A stretch of DNA of 64,000 bases from Providencia sp. R33 (GTDB taxonomy: Bacteria > Pseudomonadota > Gammaproteobacteria > Enterobacterales > Enterobacteriaceae): the NCBI RefSeq assembly GCF_019343475.1, contig NZ_CP072453.1, forward strand, positions 2,480,001 to 2,544,000. Reading direction: 5' to 3'. Positions within the stretch are counted from its first letter, which is position 1. Each line of letters opens with the position of its first letter. Both the position numbers and the translations under genes were made by a program. Shown in pieces: positions 52,040 to 60,528 of this stretch. The notes beneath the pieces are model-generated. The model saw nothing but the letters and a program-made list of their open reading frames with translations, had not been told where the DNA came from and did not search any database.

Positions 52040-54625
52040 TTAACTAATTAACCAAGACACTGGTGTACAAGGAGCTGCTTTAGCCGTGTTTATGCATACC
52101 GATTCCGATAAAGTTACTTGGTGTATTTGTGTATTTGATTTTGGTTCTGAATATGTTTTAGTTTCGTTCGTTGGGTTCCACCCACGCAAAATGAGTGACT
52201 CTTGGTTCTGTGCTTTTTTCAACGTGCTGAAATGTAACTCACTATCCCATGTCAGTAAGCTATAATGATTTGGAAAAACAATATTATGTGGATTCATTTT
52301 AAATTGAGACCAACCTGAGTCTAGGTAACCAAATGCAGGCAAACGCCAATGCTCAATATCACGCCAAAGCTTCGCACTCAGGCCATCGCTTATTGGCAAC
52401 ACAGCAAAATGGAAATGATGCGAGCCCTGTATTTGTGACTCAGGTGACGGTAGCACCATGCCCGATGCTCTACCTGGTCGCCAAGTGAGGTTTGCTTGAC
52501 CAAGCCACCCTACACTTCTCAAAAGCGTTACTCGAATAGTTTCAGTATGACTCGCAGGTATTTCGTACTCTCGAAGCCCTTCAGTAACAACACAAATACC
52601 TTTATTATCATCATGTTGCATAACTAGACTTTGCATTGGATAAAGAGCTGTTGGTGCCTCTGTCCAGCTCTCATCTCGCCACGCTTTCATTGCTGCGGGG
52701 CTATTTTCACGTTGAATTAAGCCAAATGGCTGATCTGCAAAATGAAATGCCTGTTGGACGTTCGTTGGAATTTCAACCTGAACTCGATGATCTTGGGTCG
52801 TATTATTAATCGTCACTTCAACATCTAACCATGCCTTATTATGAGGCAAAGAGACTTTCATGCTAGCGACTAAATGTGCATTAGCTCGTTTTTCTTGACG
52901 CGCAGCAGCATCTTGCGGAACAGGAATAGACCACAGGAGTACAAATGAATCCATTAAAGGTGCTCTCACACAATCATATTGTTGTAAGTGCCCATCACTA
53001 TTGATTAACCAGTCGTTTTCAGGAGGCGAATAATTATAGTTATCCCCCGCATCACCACTATCAATTAAGCGAAGAATATTCGGGTATTGTTGTTGATTAC
53101 GCTTATCGATTAGCGTCAACTGCCCTTGATTAACTTCAAGTTTTAGCCATTCATTTTCTAATGTGTTTTCTACCTGTGTATCAGTTTTAAGTTCAAAACC
53201 TGCGCTTTCACCTTCAACTAAATAAAAAGTCTGATAACCACAAGAAGGCAAGTCTTTCGCTTCAAGTAAGATCTCGCATTTGCGATACCATGTCGTTGTC
53301 GTGCTATTCGCTAACTCTTGTACAATCAATGACATATCTTGTTTTTCTTCACTAACAAGCTGCCAGAGACAAGGCTTTCCTGTATTATCTTTAATACAAA
53401 AATCATTTTCAGGTGTGTAAAGTGTAATACGAACCTGTGCATCCCTTTTGTGTGGTAACGTATTAAAAATGATGATTTTTTTACCGTCTTGCTTAGCCTC
53501 AATACCTCGCGCTAACATCTTCATATTCAGGTCAAATAATTGATTAGCGCTTTCTAAACCATCTTTTAAGCGTGCTTTCACCATACTATTAACACGGTCA
53601 GAGTTACATCCGCCGATACTGTCATGAGCATGTGACTGCATAGCTTTACGCCAAATATTATCAACCGCGATTTGAGGATACGGCAAACCAAGTCGCCAAT
53701 TAATTGACAACAGTGGTTCTAGTTGCTGGCTAACAAATTGCTCTAACTTTGCATTTAATAATTTAATGTCCATGCGAGTCGAAAAAATACCACGATGAAC
53801 ACGCATATATTTCGGGCTCAGTAGTTCCCCTTCAAACTCAGGCAATGTAGTGCTATTAGCTTTAATTTCATCAAAAAACTGACTAAAACTGCTTTTGACA
53901 AAATAATATTCATTTTGTGTTTTATTGAGCTGCTCAAGCATCGCTGGCACAGCATATTCAAATGGAGATTGGTCATTCCCATTTGGTAATAATATTTGGT
54001 CTGAATGAGCAAAACGCGCCTGTTTTTCTAAAATTGCAGGTAAAACCGTTAATGCTTTTTCTGGGTTATCGGGCAACCATTTTGCGCAACCGTAACCCCA
54101 AGGTAATACTGCGGTAATAACTTGATGACCAGATTTTGCTTTCCAAATAAATTCACTACTTGCAATATCATGCTCACACCAGCCACGCCATACAACCGCA
54201 TTTTCAATGCCAAATTCTTGCAAAAACATAGGGAGCTGTGCACTTTGCCCAAATGAATCAGGCACATATCCCACAGACATATAATTTCCCCATAGTGCAC
54301 AATCTGCTTTACCCAACAGTAAATTTCGCGTGATGGACTCAGCGCCTACCACTAAAAAATCCGTTTGTGTGTACCAAGGCCCAATTAAAATCCGTCCTTG
54401 TTTAATTAATTGTTGTAAACATTGACGCTGTTCCGGTGCTACCTGTAAATAATCTTCCAACACCACGGTTTGCCCATCTAATATAAATGGCCCAAGAGAA
54501 GAATCTTCTTGTAAGTGTTTAATTAAGTCATTCATAAAATAATAAAGAACAATTTTGGAATCATTCTCAGTGAAATACCATTCACGATCCCAATGTGTAT
54601 GTTGAATTAAATGTACAGTTTTCAT
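52040..54625 (-). CDS. mngB: GH38 alpha-mannosidase, MngB-like
   Basis: The 861-residue protein has the GH38 zinc-binding start HTHWDREWYF (His9, His11, Asp13), the nucleophile Asp89 in GPWYTQTDF, PDSFGQSAQLP, LLPNGNDQSPF, HRGIFSTRMDIK and a central HAHDSIGGC zinc/active-site segment. It resembles E. coli MngB (877 residues), which splits 2-O-(6-phospho-mannosyl)-glycerate after PTS uptake. No signal peptide is present, consistent with action on an imported phosphorylated mannoside. Translation starts 89 bp after the EIIC gene. Confidence 0.88.
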   Translation of the reverse strand: MKTVHLIQHTHWDREWYFTENDSKIVLYYFMNDLIKHLQEDSSLGPFILDGQTVVLEDYLQVAPEQRQCLQQLIKQGRILIGPWYTQTDFLVVGAESITRNLLLGKADCALWGNYMSVGYVPDSFGQSAQLPMFLQEFGIENAVVWRGWCEHDIASSEFIWKAKSGHQVITAVLPWGYGCAKWLPDNPEKALTVLPAILEKQARFAHSDQILLPNGNDQSPFEYAVPAMLEQLNKTQNEYYFVKSSFSQFFDEIKANSTTLPEFEGELLSPKYMRVHRGIFSTRMDIKLLNAKLEQFVSQQLEPLLSINWRLGLPYPQIAVDNIWRKAMQSHAHDSIGGCNSDRVNSMVKARLKDGLESANQLFDLNMKMLARGIEAKQDGKKIIIFNTLPHKRDAQVRITLYTPENDFCIKDNTGKPCLWQLVSEEKQDMSLIVQELANSTTTTWYRKCEILLEAKDLPSCGYQTFYLVEGESAGFELKTDTQVENTLENEWLKLEVNQGQLTLIDKRNQQQYPNILRLIDSGDAGDNYNYSPPENDWLINSDGHLQQYDCVRAPLMDSFVLLWSIPVPQDAAARQEKRANAHLVASMKVSLPHNKAWLDVEVTINNTTQDHRVQVEIPTNVQQAFHFADQPFGLIQRENSPAAMKAWRDESWTEAPTALYPMQSLVMQHDDNKGICVVTEGLREYEIPASHTETIRVTLLRSVGWLGQANLTWRPGRASGMVLPSPESQIQGSHHFHFAVLPISDGLSAKLWRDIEHWRLPAFGYLDSGWSQFKMNPHNIVFPNHYSLLTWDSELHFSTLKKAQNQESLILRGWNPTNETKTYSEPKSNTQIHQVTLSESVCINTAKAAPCTPVSWLIS

Positions 54626-54714
54626 GATGTAACCTTTAAATAATTTTGACCGAACGAACCCGTCACGTTATTCGCGATAATTAACACTGCCTAATTAAGA
54701 ATATAAATACTCAG

Positions 54715-55833
54715 CTAACGTCCGACTTTAAATTTAGGCGCAGGCGCTTCTGATTTTTTAGTTTCTATCGTTTCATTTCCACGAAATATTAATAAAGAAC
54801 CAATGGTGATAATTGCAGAGCCAACAGCTACAGATAATATATATATTGGCCACTTATCTACGGCTAACCACCCATAAAAACCCGAAATTGGAGCATGATT
54901 TATTGCCCCTAATCCCACAGCCATCGCAGCTCCCGTTGCCGCACCAATAATATTGATAATAATGATTTTGGGATTTGCTAATGCAAAAGGTATTGCGCCT
55001 TCTGAAACACCAATGAGTCCCATAAGTGTTGAGGCTTTCCCCGCCTCTCGTAAAGACTCAGGGAAACGCTTAGCCCAAATAAGCGTAGCTAGACCAATAC
55101 CAATCGGTGGAATAATAATTGCAACCTGTGCTGCCGTATTTGGCTCATAAATTTCTGATGCTAATAATGCCATTGCAGTCGTTACCGCTGCTTTATTAAC
55201 GGGGCCACCAAGGTCAAAACCGACCATCGCACCGATCACTGCGGCTAAAATAACCTTATTTGAACCCGACATAGATAGAAGCCATTGCTCCATGCCATGA
55301 TTGAGTGCTGCTAATGGAGCGCCTATCACAAATGCCATAATAATGCAGGTTAGTAGTGTACCGCCGACGGGCAAAATAAAGATAGGCCCTGCGGACGCAA
55401 GCGATTTGGGTAATTTGGTGTATTTGGCTAGCAGGCGAACGATATAACCTGCAATAAATCCAGCAGCCAACGCACCTAAAAACCCCGTCCCTAAATTGCT
55501 AGCCAATAAACCGCCAACCATCCCCGGCGCTAATCCGGGCTTATTTGCAATAGCAAAGCTAATATACCCTGCAACAATGGGTAACATGAGAGATAAGGCT
55601 AATCCACCGAACCCATCAAATTTGTGCAACATTTGCACCATAACATTTGTCGCTTCAAGATGACTAGCATCCCAAATATTATCAATACCATAGAGAGATG
55701 CACCAATGCGCGATATCCCCATTATCACTGCACCAGAAATAACAAATGGCAGCATCCATGATACACCCGTCATAATGGCATTTTTAATTTCCGTACCAAC
55801 GCCTAATTTAGACCCACCACTAAACTGCCCCAT
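54715..55833 (-). CDS. Fructose-family PTS EIIC permease
   Basis: The 372-residue inner-membrane protein has about nine hydrophobic segments and the family features AIMTGVSWMLPFVISGAVIMGI, NKPGLAPGMVGG, VGFDLGGPVNKAA and GVSEGAIPFA, the last near the sugar-binding loop. The E. coli counterpart for mannosylglycerate (MngA) is one chain of EIIA, EIIB and EIIC; here the domains are separate proteins. It overlaps the EIIB gene by 14 bases, so translation is coupled. Confidence 0.9.
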   Translation of the reverse strand: MGQFSGGSKLGVGTEIKNAIMTGVSWMLPFVISGAVIMGISRIGASLYGIDNIWDASHLEATNVMVQMLHKFDGFGGLALSLMLPIVAGYISFAIANKPGLAPGMVGGLLASNLGTGFLGALAAGFIAGYIVRLLAKYTKLPKSLASAGPIFILPVGGTLLTCIIMAFVIGAPLAALNHGMEQWLLSMSGSNKVILAAVIGAMVGFDLGGPVNKAAVTTAMALLASEIYEPNTAAQVAIIIPPIGIGLATLIWAKRFPESLREAGKASTLMGLIGVSEGAIPFALANPKIIIINIIGAATGAAMAVGLGAINHAPISGFYGWLAVDKWPIYILSVAVGSAIITIGSLLIFRGNETIETKKSEAPAPKFKVGR

Positions 55834-56140
55834 TCTTCATTTCCTCCTCAATTGCATCAATAATTGCATCACCATACTTAATCGGGTCTGCAACACTGCA
55901 TTCAAGCTTAATCATTCCATCAAATCGTTCCTTATTAATTACTGCAACATCTGCGGCTAAAATAACTGCGTCTGCGCGTGCTAAGTCCTCGCTCGTAATT
56001 TCATTTTCAATCCCCATGCTTCCTTGTGTCTCAACTTTAATTTCGTGGCCTCGTTTTTTTCCAACAATATCTAACGATTCTGCAGCCATATAGGTATGAG
56101 CGACACCGGTAGGGCAAGCTGCGACACAGACAATAAACAT
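55820..56140 (-). CDS. Fructose-family PTS EIIB
   Basis: The 106-residue protein has the phosphorylated Cys9 in the EIIB-fru motif ACPTGVAHTYMAAE, followed by VETQGSMGIENEI and a Rossmann-like segment ADAVILAADVAV. It takes phosphate from an EIIA and passes it to the sugar in EIIC. It is the first structural gene of the mannoside operon; its AAGGAG site lies just after a terminator-like hairpin. Confidence 0.92.
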   Translation of the reverse strand: MFIVCVAACPTGVAHTYMAAESLDIVGKKRGHEIKVETQGSMGIENEITSEDLARADAVILAADVAVINKERFDGMIKLECSVADPIKYGDAIIDAIEEEMKNGAV

Positions 56141-56157
56141 AAAAACTCCTTAAGAAT

Positions 56158-56610
56158 TTAATTCAGGTAATAAAAAAAGCACAATGGCGAAAACGCGCAT
56201 TGTGCTTTTAAAAGGCAATAAAAAAAGTGAGCCATATTTCCAGGCGCACCACTAGAGTGACGACAAGTCATCAAGTGACGTAAACTCGAAATAAGGAATA
56301 AAAACAATAACTCATAACGTTTGATAATACTTAATGCTATCATTGGTTTAGCGCAAGATTTTCTTTCTAATTTACTCGGTTCACTATCAAATACAGCGGT
56401 ATAAAGCTTCTGTGCACTTAACCATAACTGCGACCAATTGACAGAAAAATCATTTTCAAATTGATCAACCTGCTCTGATTCATCTTTTTCTAAAGAGGAC
56501 ACCGGAACGAACCAGCAAATTTTGCTCAATAAAGCCTTAACTCTGCCATCACACGAAAGCAAAATTAAAAAGCAGGCTTTAAAAAATGAAGCAAAATGCA
56601 AAGTCATCAT
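56158..56610 (-). CDS. Leader ORF upstream of the mannoside PTS operon, doubtful protein
   Basis: This 150-codon ORF has a strong AAGGGG ribosome site and ATG, but no recognised family. The C-terminal 50 residues are Leu/Phe/Cys-rich, with RHSSGAPGNMAHFFYC; similar strings occur in small phage-type Ash/Icd-like ORFs as far as I recall. Its last 17 codons lie across a Rho-independent terminator, and it stops 18 bp before the EIIB start. Translation through the hairpin could control readthrough, so it may be a regulatory leader rather than a functional protein. It could also be a chance ORF. Confidence 0.35.
   Translation of the reverse strand: MMTLHFASFFKACFLILLSCDGRVKALLSKICWFVPVSSLEKDESEQVDQFENDFSVNWSQLWLSAQKLYTAVFDSEPSKLERKSCAKPMIALSIIKRYELLFLFLISSLRHLMTCRHSSGAPGNMAHFFYCLLKAQCAFSPLCFFYYLN
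56170..56210 (-). terminator. Terminator or attenuator in the leader of the mannoside PTS operon
   Basis: On the minus strand AAAAGCACAATG pairs perfectly with CATTGTGCTTTT, with a GC-containing loop, followed by TTTATT. It sits between the leader ORF and the EIIB ribosome site, about 30 bp before the EIIB ATG. Confidence 0.8.
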
Positions 56611-57512
56611 GTTCCCCTTTAGAAATTAGCATCATTCTAAACTTATAAAATAAAGAATTACTGTGATTCCACCCTCATTTATTAAATTGGATTGATATTT
56701 AATCTAAAAAAGTATTTTTTATTTTTTTGATTGCCAATAAAAAATTGATTAATAAGCACTTAGCAATAATATAAACTATATTTTTTATTTTAAAAAATTT
56801 TTTATTAAAATAAAAATCAGAATAACAAACTAAATATTCAAAAATAATCAGTGTAATTAATCCAGAAATTTATATTGATTCAATAAATCTTAATTTCATA
56901 TAATTTTATATAAAACACGTTTCCATTAACTGCCTTTAATAAGGGAATTACCGTGAAATGTTAAACTATAACAGTAAGCAATTTAAGATAAGTCAGGATA
57001 ATTATTTTCTATGAACCGTCATTTCAATTATTTTGGCAATAAGCTTTGAATATGTATGGAAGCAATAATGATGCCATTGAACTGGTCACTTATTAAGCAC
57101 ATCATGCTAATTTCAGCACTTTAGCAAGCCACTAACCTTACATCATTGAAAATTTTTCCTAAACATGACACCCAATTTAAGCTGGCAAAAACGGCAATTC
57201 TTAGTCATTCGTAAAATCAGTGGGTTGCTGACCACTTTCTTTAAACAGCGAGGTGCTTTGCTTGATATCAGTCATGAGAATGTGTAAACAGTGATTTTAT
57301 CGCTTGCTGTATCGATTCAATTCGAGTTAAATTTAGTGTATCGAAAAAGTTTATCAACCTAGAAAACAAATCACACTCAGGGTGTAAAATTTGTTTTTCA
57401 CATCGATAGGGAGAAAACGCAAGTTGCCACTAGCGTTCAAGTTGACTATCCCTATAATGTAGGTCAGCAACAATTCATTTCTAATTAGAATGTACTGATA
57501 GGAGTTTTAGCT
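56611..57512. other. Gene-poor region between the PTS leader and gpmA
   Basis: The left half (56640-56950) is extremely AT-rich and probably holds the mannoside-operon promoter; no regulator gene is present. From about 57050 base composition becomes more gene-like, but only short broken frames occur, the longest starting ATG 57165 with 40 codons. These may be remains of a lost gene. The gpmA promoter is at the right end. Confidence 0.45.
57453..57458 (+). promoter_or_regulatory. Candidate -10 element of gpmA
   Basis: A perfect TATAAT hexamer lies 55 bp before the gpmA ATG. No convincing -35 element is found 16-18 bases upstream. Confidence 0.4.
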
Positions 57513-58265
57513 ATGGCTGTAACTAAACTGGTTTTAGTAAGACACGGTGAAAGTGAGTGGAACAAAGAAAACCGCTTCACAGGTTGGACGGATGTTGAGT
57601 TATCGGATAAAGGCCGCGAAGAAGCAAAAGTTGCGGGCCAATTACTGAAAGATGAAGGCTTTGTCTTTGATTTTGCATACACTTCTGTTCTAAAACGTGC
57701 TATTCACACCCTGTGGAACATTCTTGATCAAGTTGAACAGCAATGGCTGCCAGTTGAAAAAAGCTGGAAACTGAATGAGCGCCACTACGGTGCCCTGCAA
57801 GGCTTAGATAAATCAGAAACTGCGGCAAAATACGGTGACGAGCAAGTTAAATTGTGGCGTCGTGGTTTCGCAATCACCCCACCAGATCTGACTAAAGATG
57901 ATGAGCGTTACCCAGGTCACGACCCACGCTATGCAAAATTGTCAGAAAGCGAATTACCTGTGACTGAAAGCTTAGCAACCACTATTGACCGTGTTGTTCC
58001 TTATTGGGAAGAAGTGATTAAACCACGTGTTGCAAGCGGTGAGAAAGTCATCATTGCTGCACACGGTAACTCACTGCGTGCGCTAGTGAAATACTTGGAT
58101 AACATGGGCGAAGATGAAATTCTGAACCTGAATATCCCAACTGCGGTACCGATGGTTTATGAATTCGATGAGAACATGAAACCAATCAAACGTTACTACT
58201 TAGGTAACCAAGACGAAATCGCGGCAAAACAAGCGGCGGTAGCGAACCAAGGTAAAGCGAAGTAA
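57513..58265 (+). CDS. gpmA: 2,3-bisphosphoglycerate-dependent phosphoglycerate mutase
   Basis: The 250-residue protein has the phosphohistidine motif LVLVRHGESEWNKENRFTGWTDVELSDKG, ERHYGALQGLDK and the second catalytic His in VIIAAHGNSLRALVKYLD. The length and C-terminus (YYLGNQDEIAAKQAAVANQGKAK) are those of enterobacterial GpmA. It interconverts 3- and 2-phosphoglycerate in glycolysis. The GGAG ribosome site is well placed, and codon use is that of a highly expressed gene. Confidence 0.97.
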   Translation: MAVTKLVLVRHGESEWNKENRFTGWTDVELSDKGREEAKVAGQLLKDEGFVFDFAYTSVLKRAIHTLWNILDQVEQQWLPVEKSWKLNERHYGALQGLDKSETAAKYGDEQVKLWRRGFAITPPDLTKDDERYPGHDPRYAKLSESELPVTESLATTIDRVVPYWEEVIKPRVASGEKVIIAAHGNSLRALVKYLDNMGEDEILNLNIPTAVPMVYEFDENMKPIKRYYLGNQDEIAAKQAAVANQGKAK

Positions 58266-58287
58266 GTATTCACTCTATTTTGCCGAT

Positions 58288-58319
58288 AAGGGGTTAAGCG
58301 AAAGCTTAGCCCTTTTTTT
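58288..58319 (+). terminator. Rho-independent terminator of gpmA
   Basis: A 12-bp stem (AAGGGGTTAAGC with GCTTAGCCCTTT, two G-U pairs) is capped by a GAAA tetraloop and followed by TTTT. Confidence 0.9.
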
Positions 58320-58427
58320 ATCACTATTTTTCTGTTTTTGCTTAAAAAAGCTTAACTCAAGGTGTAAGTATTTAGGATAACCAACTATTATAGGGAAAAT
58401 TTTTTGAAAGGTTGATAAAACAGCGAA

Positions 58428-59168
58428 ATGAATAAATTTAATATCTATGTCTGGGTTGGCCTTGTACTCAGCGCCAGTATTTTGGGTTCGCTTCTGTATA
58501 TGATCAATGCAGGAGAATTGGTTATTGATGGCTCAAATGGCGCGGCTAATCATGAACTCATGAAAACCCTAATGATCATTGCTTGTGTCAGCTTCCCAAT
58601 TCAAATTGTGAGCATGATGGTGCTGGCCTATAAGCCTAAACTTTCTATAGCTTTAGCAATTATCAGTAGCGTTGCATTGATGCCAATTACCATTGTATTT
58701 GCTATGGGAATGATTTTTTCGGCTACTCGCTGGCGTTATCGCCAATTAGAGCCGTTTGATACTAGCCTCAATATCGGTTTTACACAAAAAATTGAATTTA
58801 ATAAACGCAATAACCGCATTGTCGTGATTTCCCTTGGTATTATCAGTATTGCCTTTATTTTACTGAGCCAAAGTTTAGGCATGTTTTTGTTTGTCCTAAC
58901 CATTTTCCTTGGTTACTTTGGTAAAAAAGCCGGTGATAACCTCTATTTAGCCGTTAAAGATGCCCAGTTTTATATTCGCCCAAATATTTTTGCGCATTGC
59001 TACCGCATTCCACTAAAAGATGTCACTTATGTGAAAGGTGAGAAAGGGAAAGTGTTCTTTGACGTTCAGACGCCTGAAAGTGTTTTGCAATTAACGGCAA
59101 CTCCCGCAAATGCGACTCCAGAAGAGAAAGAGAAGCTTGAGGCTTTTCTAAACCATATTCCAAAATAA
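58428..59168 (+). CDS. Multi-span membrane protein, unrecognised
   Basis: The 246-residue protein has about five hydrophobic segments: IYVWVGLVLSASILGSLLYMI, LMIIACVSFPIQIVSMMVLAY, LSIALAIISSVALMPITIVFAMGMIF, and a close pair around IVVISLGIISIAFILLSQSLGMFLFVLTIFLG. A C-terminal cytoplasmic domain of about 75 residues follows, with a strand pattern like a PH-type domain (FYIRPNIFAHCYRIPLKDVTYVKGEKGKVFFDV). No catalytic motif is visible. A single gene after gpmA, 160 bp away, probably with its own promoter. I do not assign a function. Confidence 0.7.
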   Translation: MNKFNIYVWVGLVLSASILGSLLYMINAGELVIDGSNGAANHELMKTLMIIACVSFPIQIVSMMVLAYKPKLSIALAIISSVALMPITIVFAMGMIFSATRWRYRQLEPFDTSLNIGFTQKIEFNKRNNRIVVISLGIISIAFILLSQSLGMFLFVLTIFLGYFGKKAGDNLYLAVKDAQFYIRPNIFAHCYRIPLKDVTYVKGEKGKVFFDVQTPESVLQLTATPANATPEEKEKLEAFLNHIPK

Positions 59169-59180
59169 TTTTGCTAATAA

Positions 59181-59208
59181 CCCCGACCAGTCACTAAACT
59201 GATCGGGG
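59181..59208 (+). terminator. Hairpin after the membrane-protein gene
   Basis: CCCCGACCAG pairs with CTGATCGGGG (one mismatch) around an eight-base loop. No T tract follows, so it is a weak terminator candidate. Confidence 0.5.
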
Positions 59209-59347
59209 TGAAATAATTACCGAATTATGCCACCTATTTTTGTTGATTTAAAAATAGCACTTCAGAACTAACCTATTTTATTTTTATCAGTCTGAAGAAT
59301 TGGATGTATGTGTATGCTTTCAATTTTAAACCCAATCTGATACCAGA

Positions 59348-60319
59348 CTAGTTAGCTTCCGGCATGACTAATGTGTATCGAGATTGTATAAGCCCGACTT
59401 TATTTGCTGCACTCATTATAGAATCGGTATCCCAAATCTTAAAGTTTGCGATTGACACCGTTAATTGCCCTGAAATATCATTTTGGGTTAATTCAAAGAT
59501 GCCATAATCAATGTGCAAATCATCTTTCCTAACCCCTAACTTCTCAAAATAAACTTCTATTTTTTTATTTTCTTCAAGAAGATATCCTTTATTCTCTCTA
59601 AAAGATTCAATCCATAGATTCGCATCGTTAATTTCGTAATCTTTCAATATTCCACTTTTTATATCACCCTCTATTTTTGATATACACTCATCAATCCTTT
59701 CCATTTCATCTTCATTATATTTGAAGGCACTAATATAATCATGGCTAACCCATATATCAGTCATGCCATTTTTAATATAGAAATCTATACTATTGTATAA
59801 AATATTTAGTGTTTCATTAATGCTATAGATTTTACTCTTTACGTTTACTCCTTGTTTATCTACAGATTCAATTATTTCAACAATACTAGGATCTAATTCT
59901 CTGAATCTATTACGTTCTCGCCAAGTCACTGTAGGTGGGTATTTTAAAGAGTCTCTCAATTCATTAAAATTATCTACAATATATGATTCAATTACTGAAG
60001 TATTTCCTGAGGAATTATGATAAGAATCAACTTGAAGTGATAAATCCTTTAATTTCTCCATATCATTTTTTACATTGTGTAAGAAAACATTTAATTTACT
60101 TTGATACTTTAAAATAAAAACCAAAGTTTCATAAGAAATCATTGCATCATCATGGAGAGAGTGTTCGGTCAAATTAAGAATATCACTATTTGACTTTTCA
60201 ATTTCCCTTACATAAACCCCATATAGATTAATTAAATCAGTCAAATCCTCTTTAAGTTTTAATGTGTTATCTAAAATACCTATCTTATAATTAGTACGCA
60301 TATTTACATTATGTATCAT
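59348..60319 (-). CDS. 323-residue predominantly helical protein, unrecognised
   Basis: The protein has no signal peptide or membrane helix. It is rich in Glu, Lys, Asn, Ile and Asp with amphipathic heptads (for example residues 45-100 and 205-250) that suggest an all-helical fold with coiled coils. The last 40 residues look more strand-like (GIFELTQNDISGQLTVSIANFKIWD). The DNA is clearly more AT-rich than the neighbouring aroG. A good AAAGGA site supports the ATG at 60319. It is a lone gene between gpmA-side genes and aroG, where E. coli has none. A secreted toxin or effector is conceivable but not shown; no family assigned. Confidence 0.7.
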   Translation of the reverse strand: MIHNVNMRTNYKIGILDNTLKLKEDLTDLINLYGVYVREIEKSNSDILNLTEHSLHDDAMISYETLVFILKYQSKLNVFLHNVKNDMEKLKDLSLQVDSYHNSSGNTSVIESYIVDNFNELRDSLKYPPTVTWRERNRFRELDPSIVEIIESVDKQGVNVKSKIYSINETLNILYNSIDFYIKNGMTDIWVSHDYISAFKYNEDEMERIDECISKIEGDIKSGILKDYEINDANLWIESFRENKGYLLEENKKIEVYFEKLGVRKDDLHIDYGIFELTQNDISGQLTVSIANFKIWDTDSIMSAANKVGLIQSRYTLVMPEAN

Positions 60320-60481
60320 ATTAAATTCCTTTTAATATTACATCACCTTTTTTCAAAAATAAAAATACCGCACTAAAAAGATAATAACAAATTTACTTTT
60401 CACATATTTAATCACGATAAAATAAATAGTAATTATAATTAAGTTAACTAAGAAGTTTAATTTATAGATAAAAGAACAATA

Positions 60482-60518
60482 AAAAACCCATCCATAAATG
60501 AATAGGTTTTTTTATTTT
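60482..60518 (-). terminator. Terminator of aroG
   Basis: On the minus strand AACCTATTCAT pairs with ATGGATGGGTT (G-U pairs included), followed by TTTTTTATT. Confidence 0.75.
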
Positions 60519-60528
60519 AGAAAATAGC

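Noticed and set aside
59348..60319. Assignment as an alpha-xenorhabdolysin (XaxB/YaxB-like) toxin subunit
   Set aside because: Length and helical character are compatible, but no specific motif or partner gene supports it.
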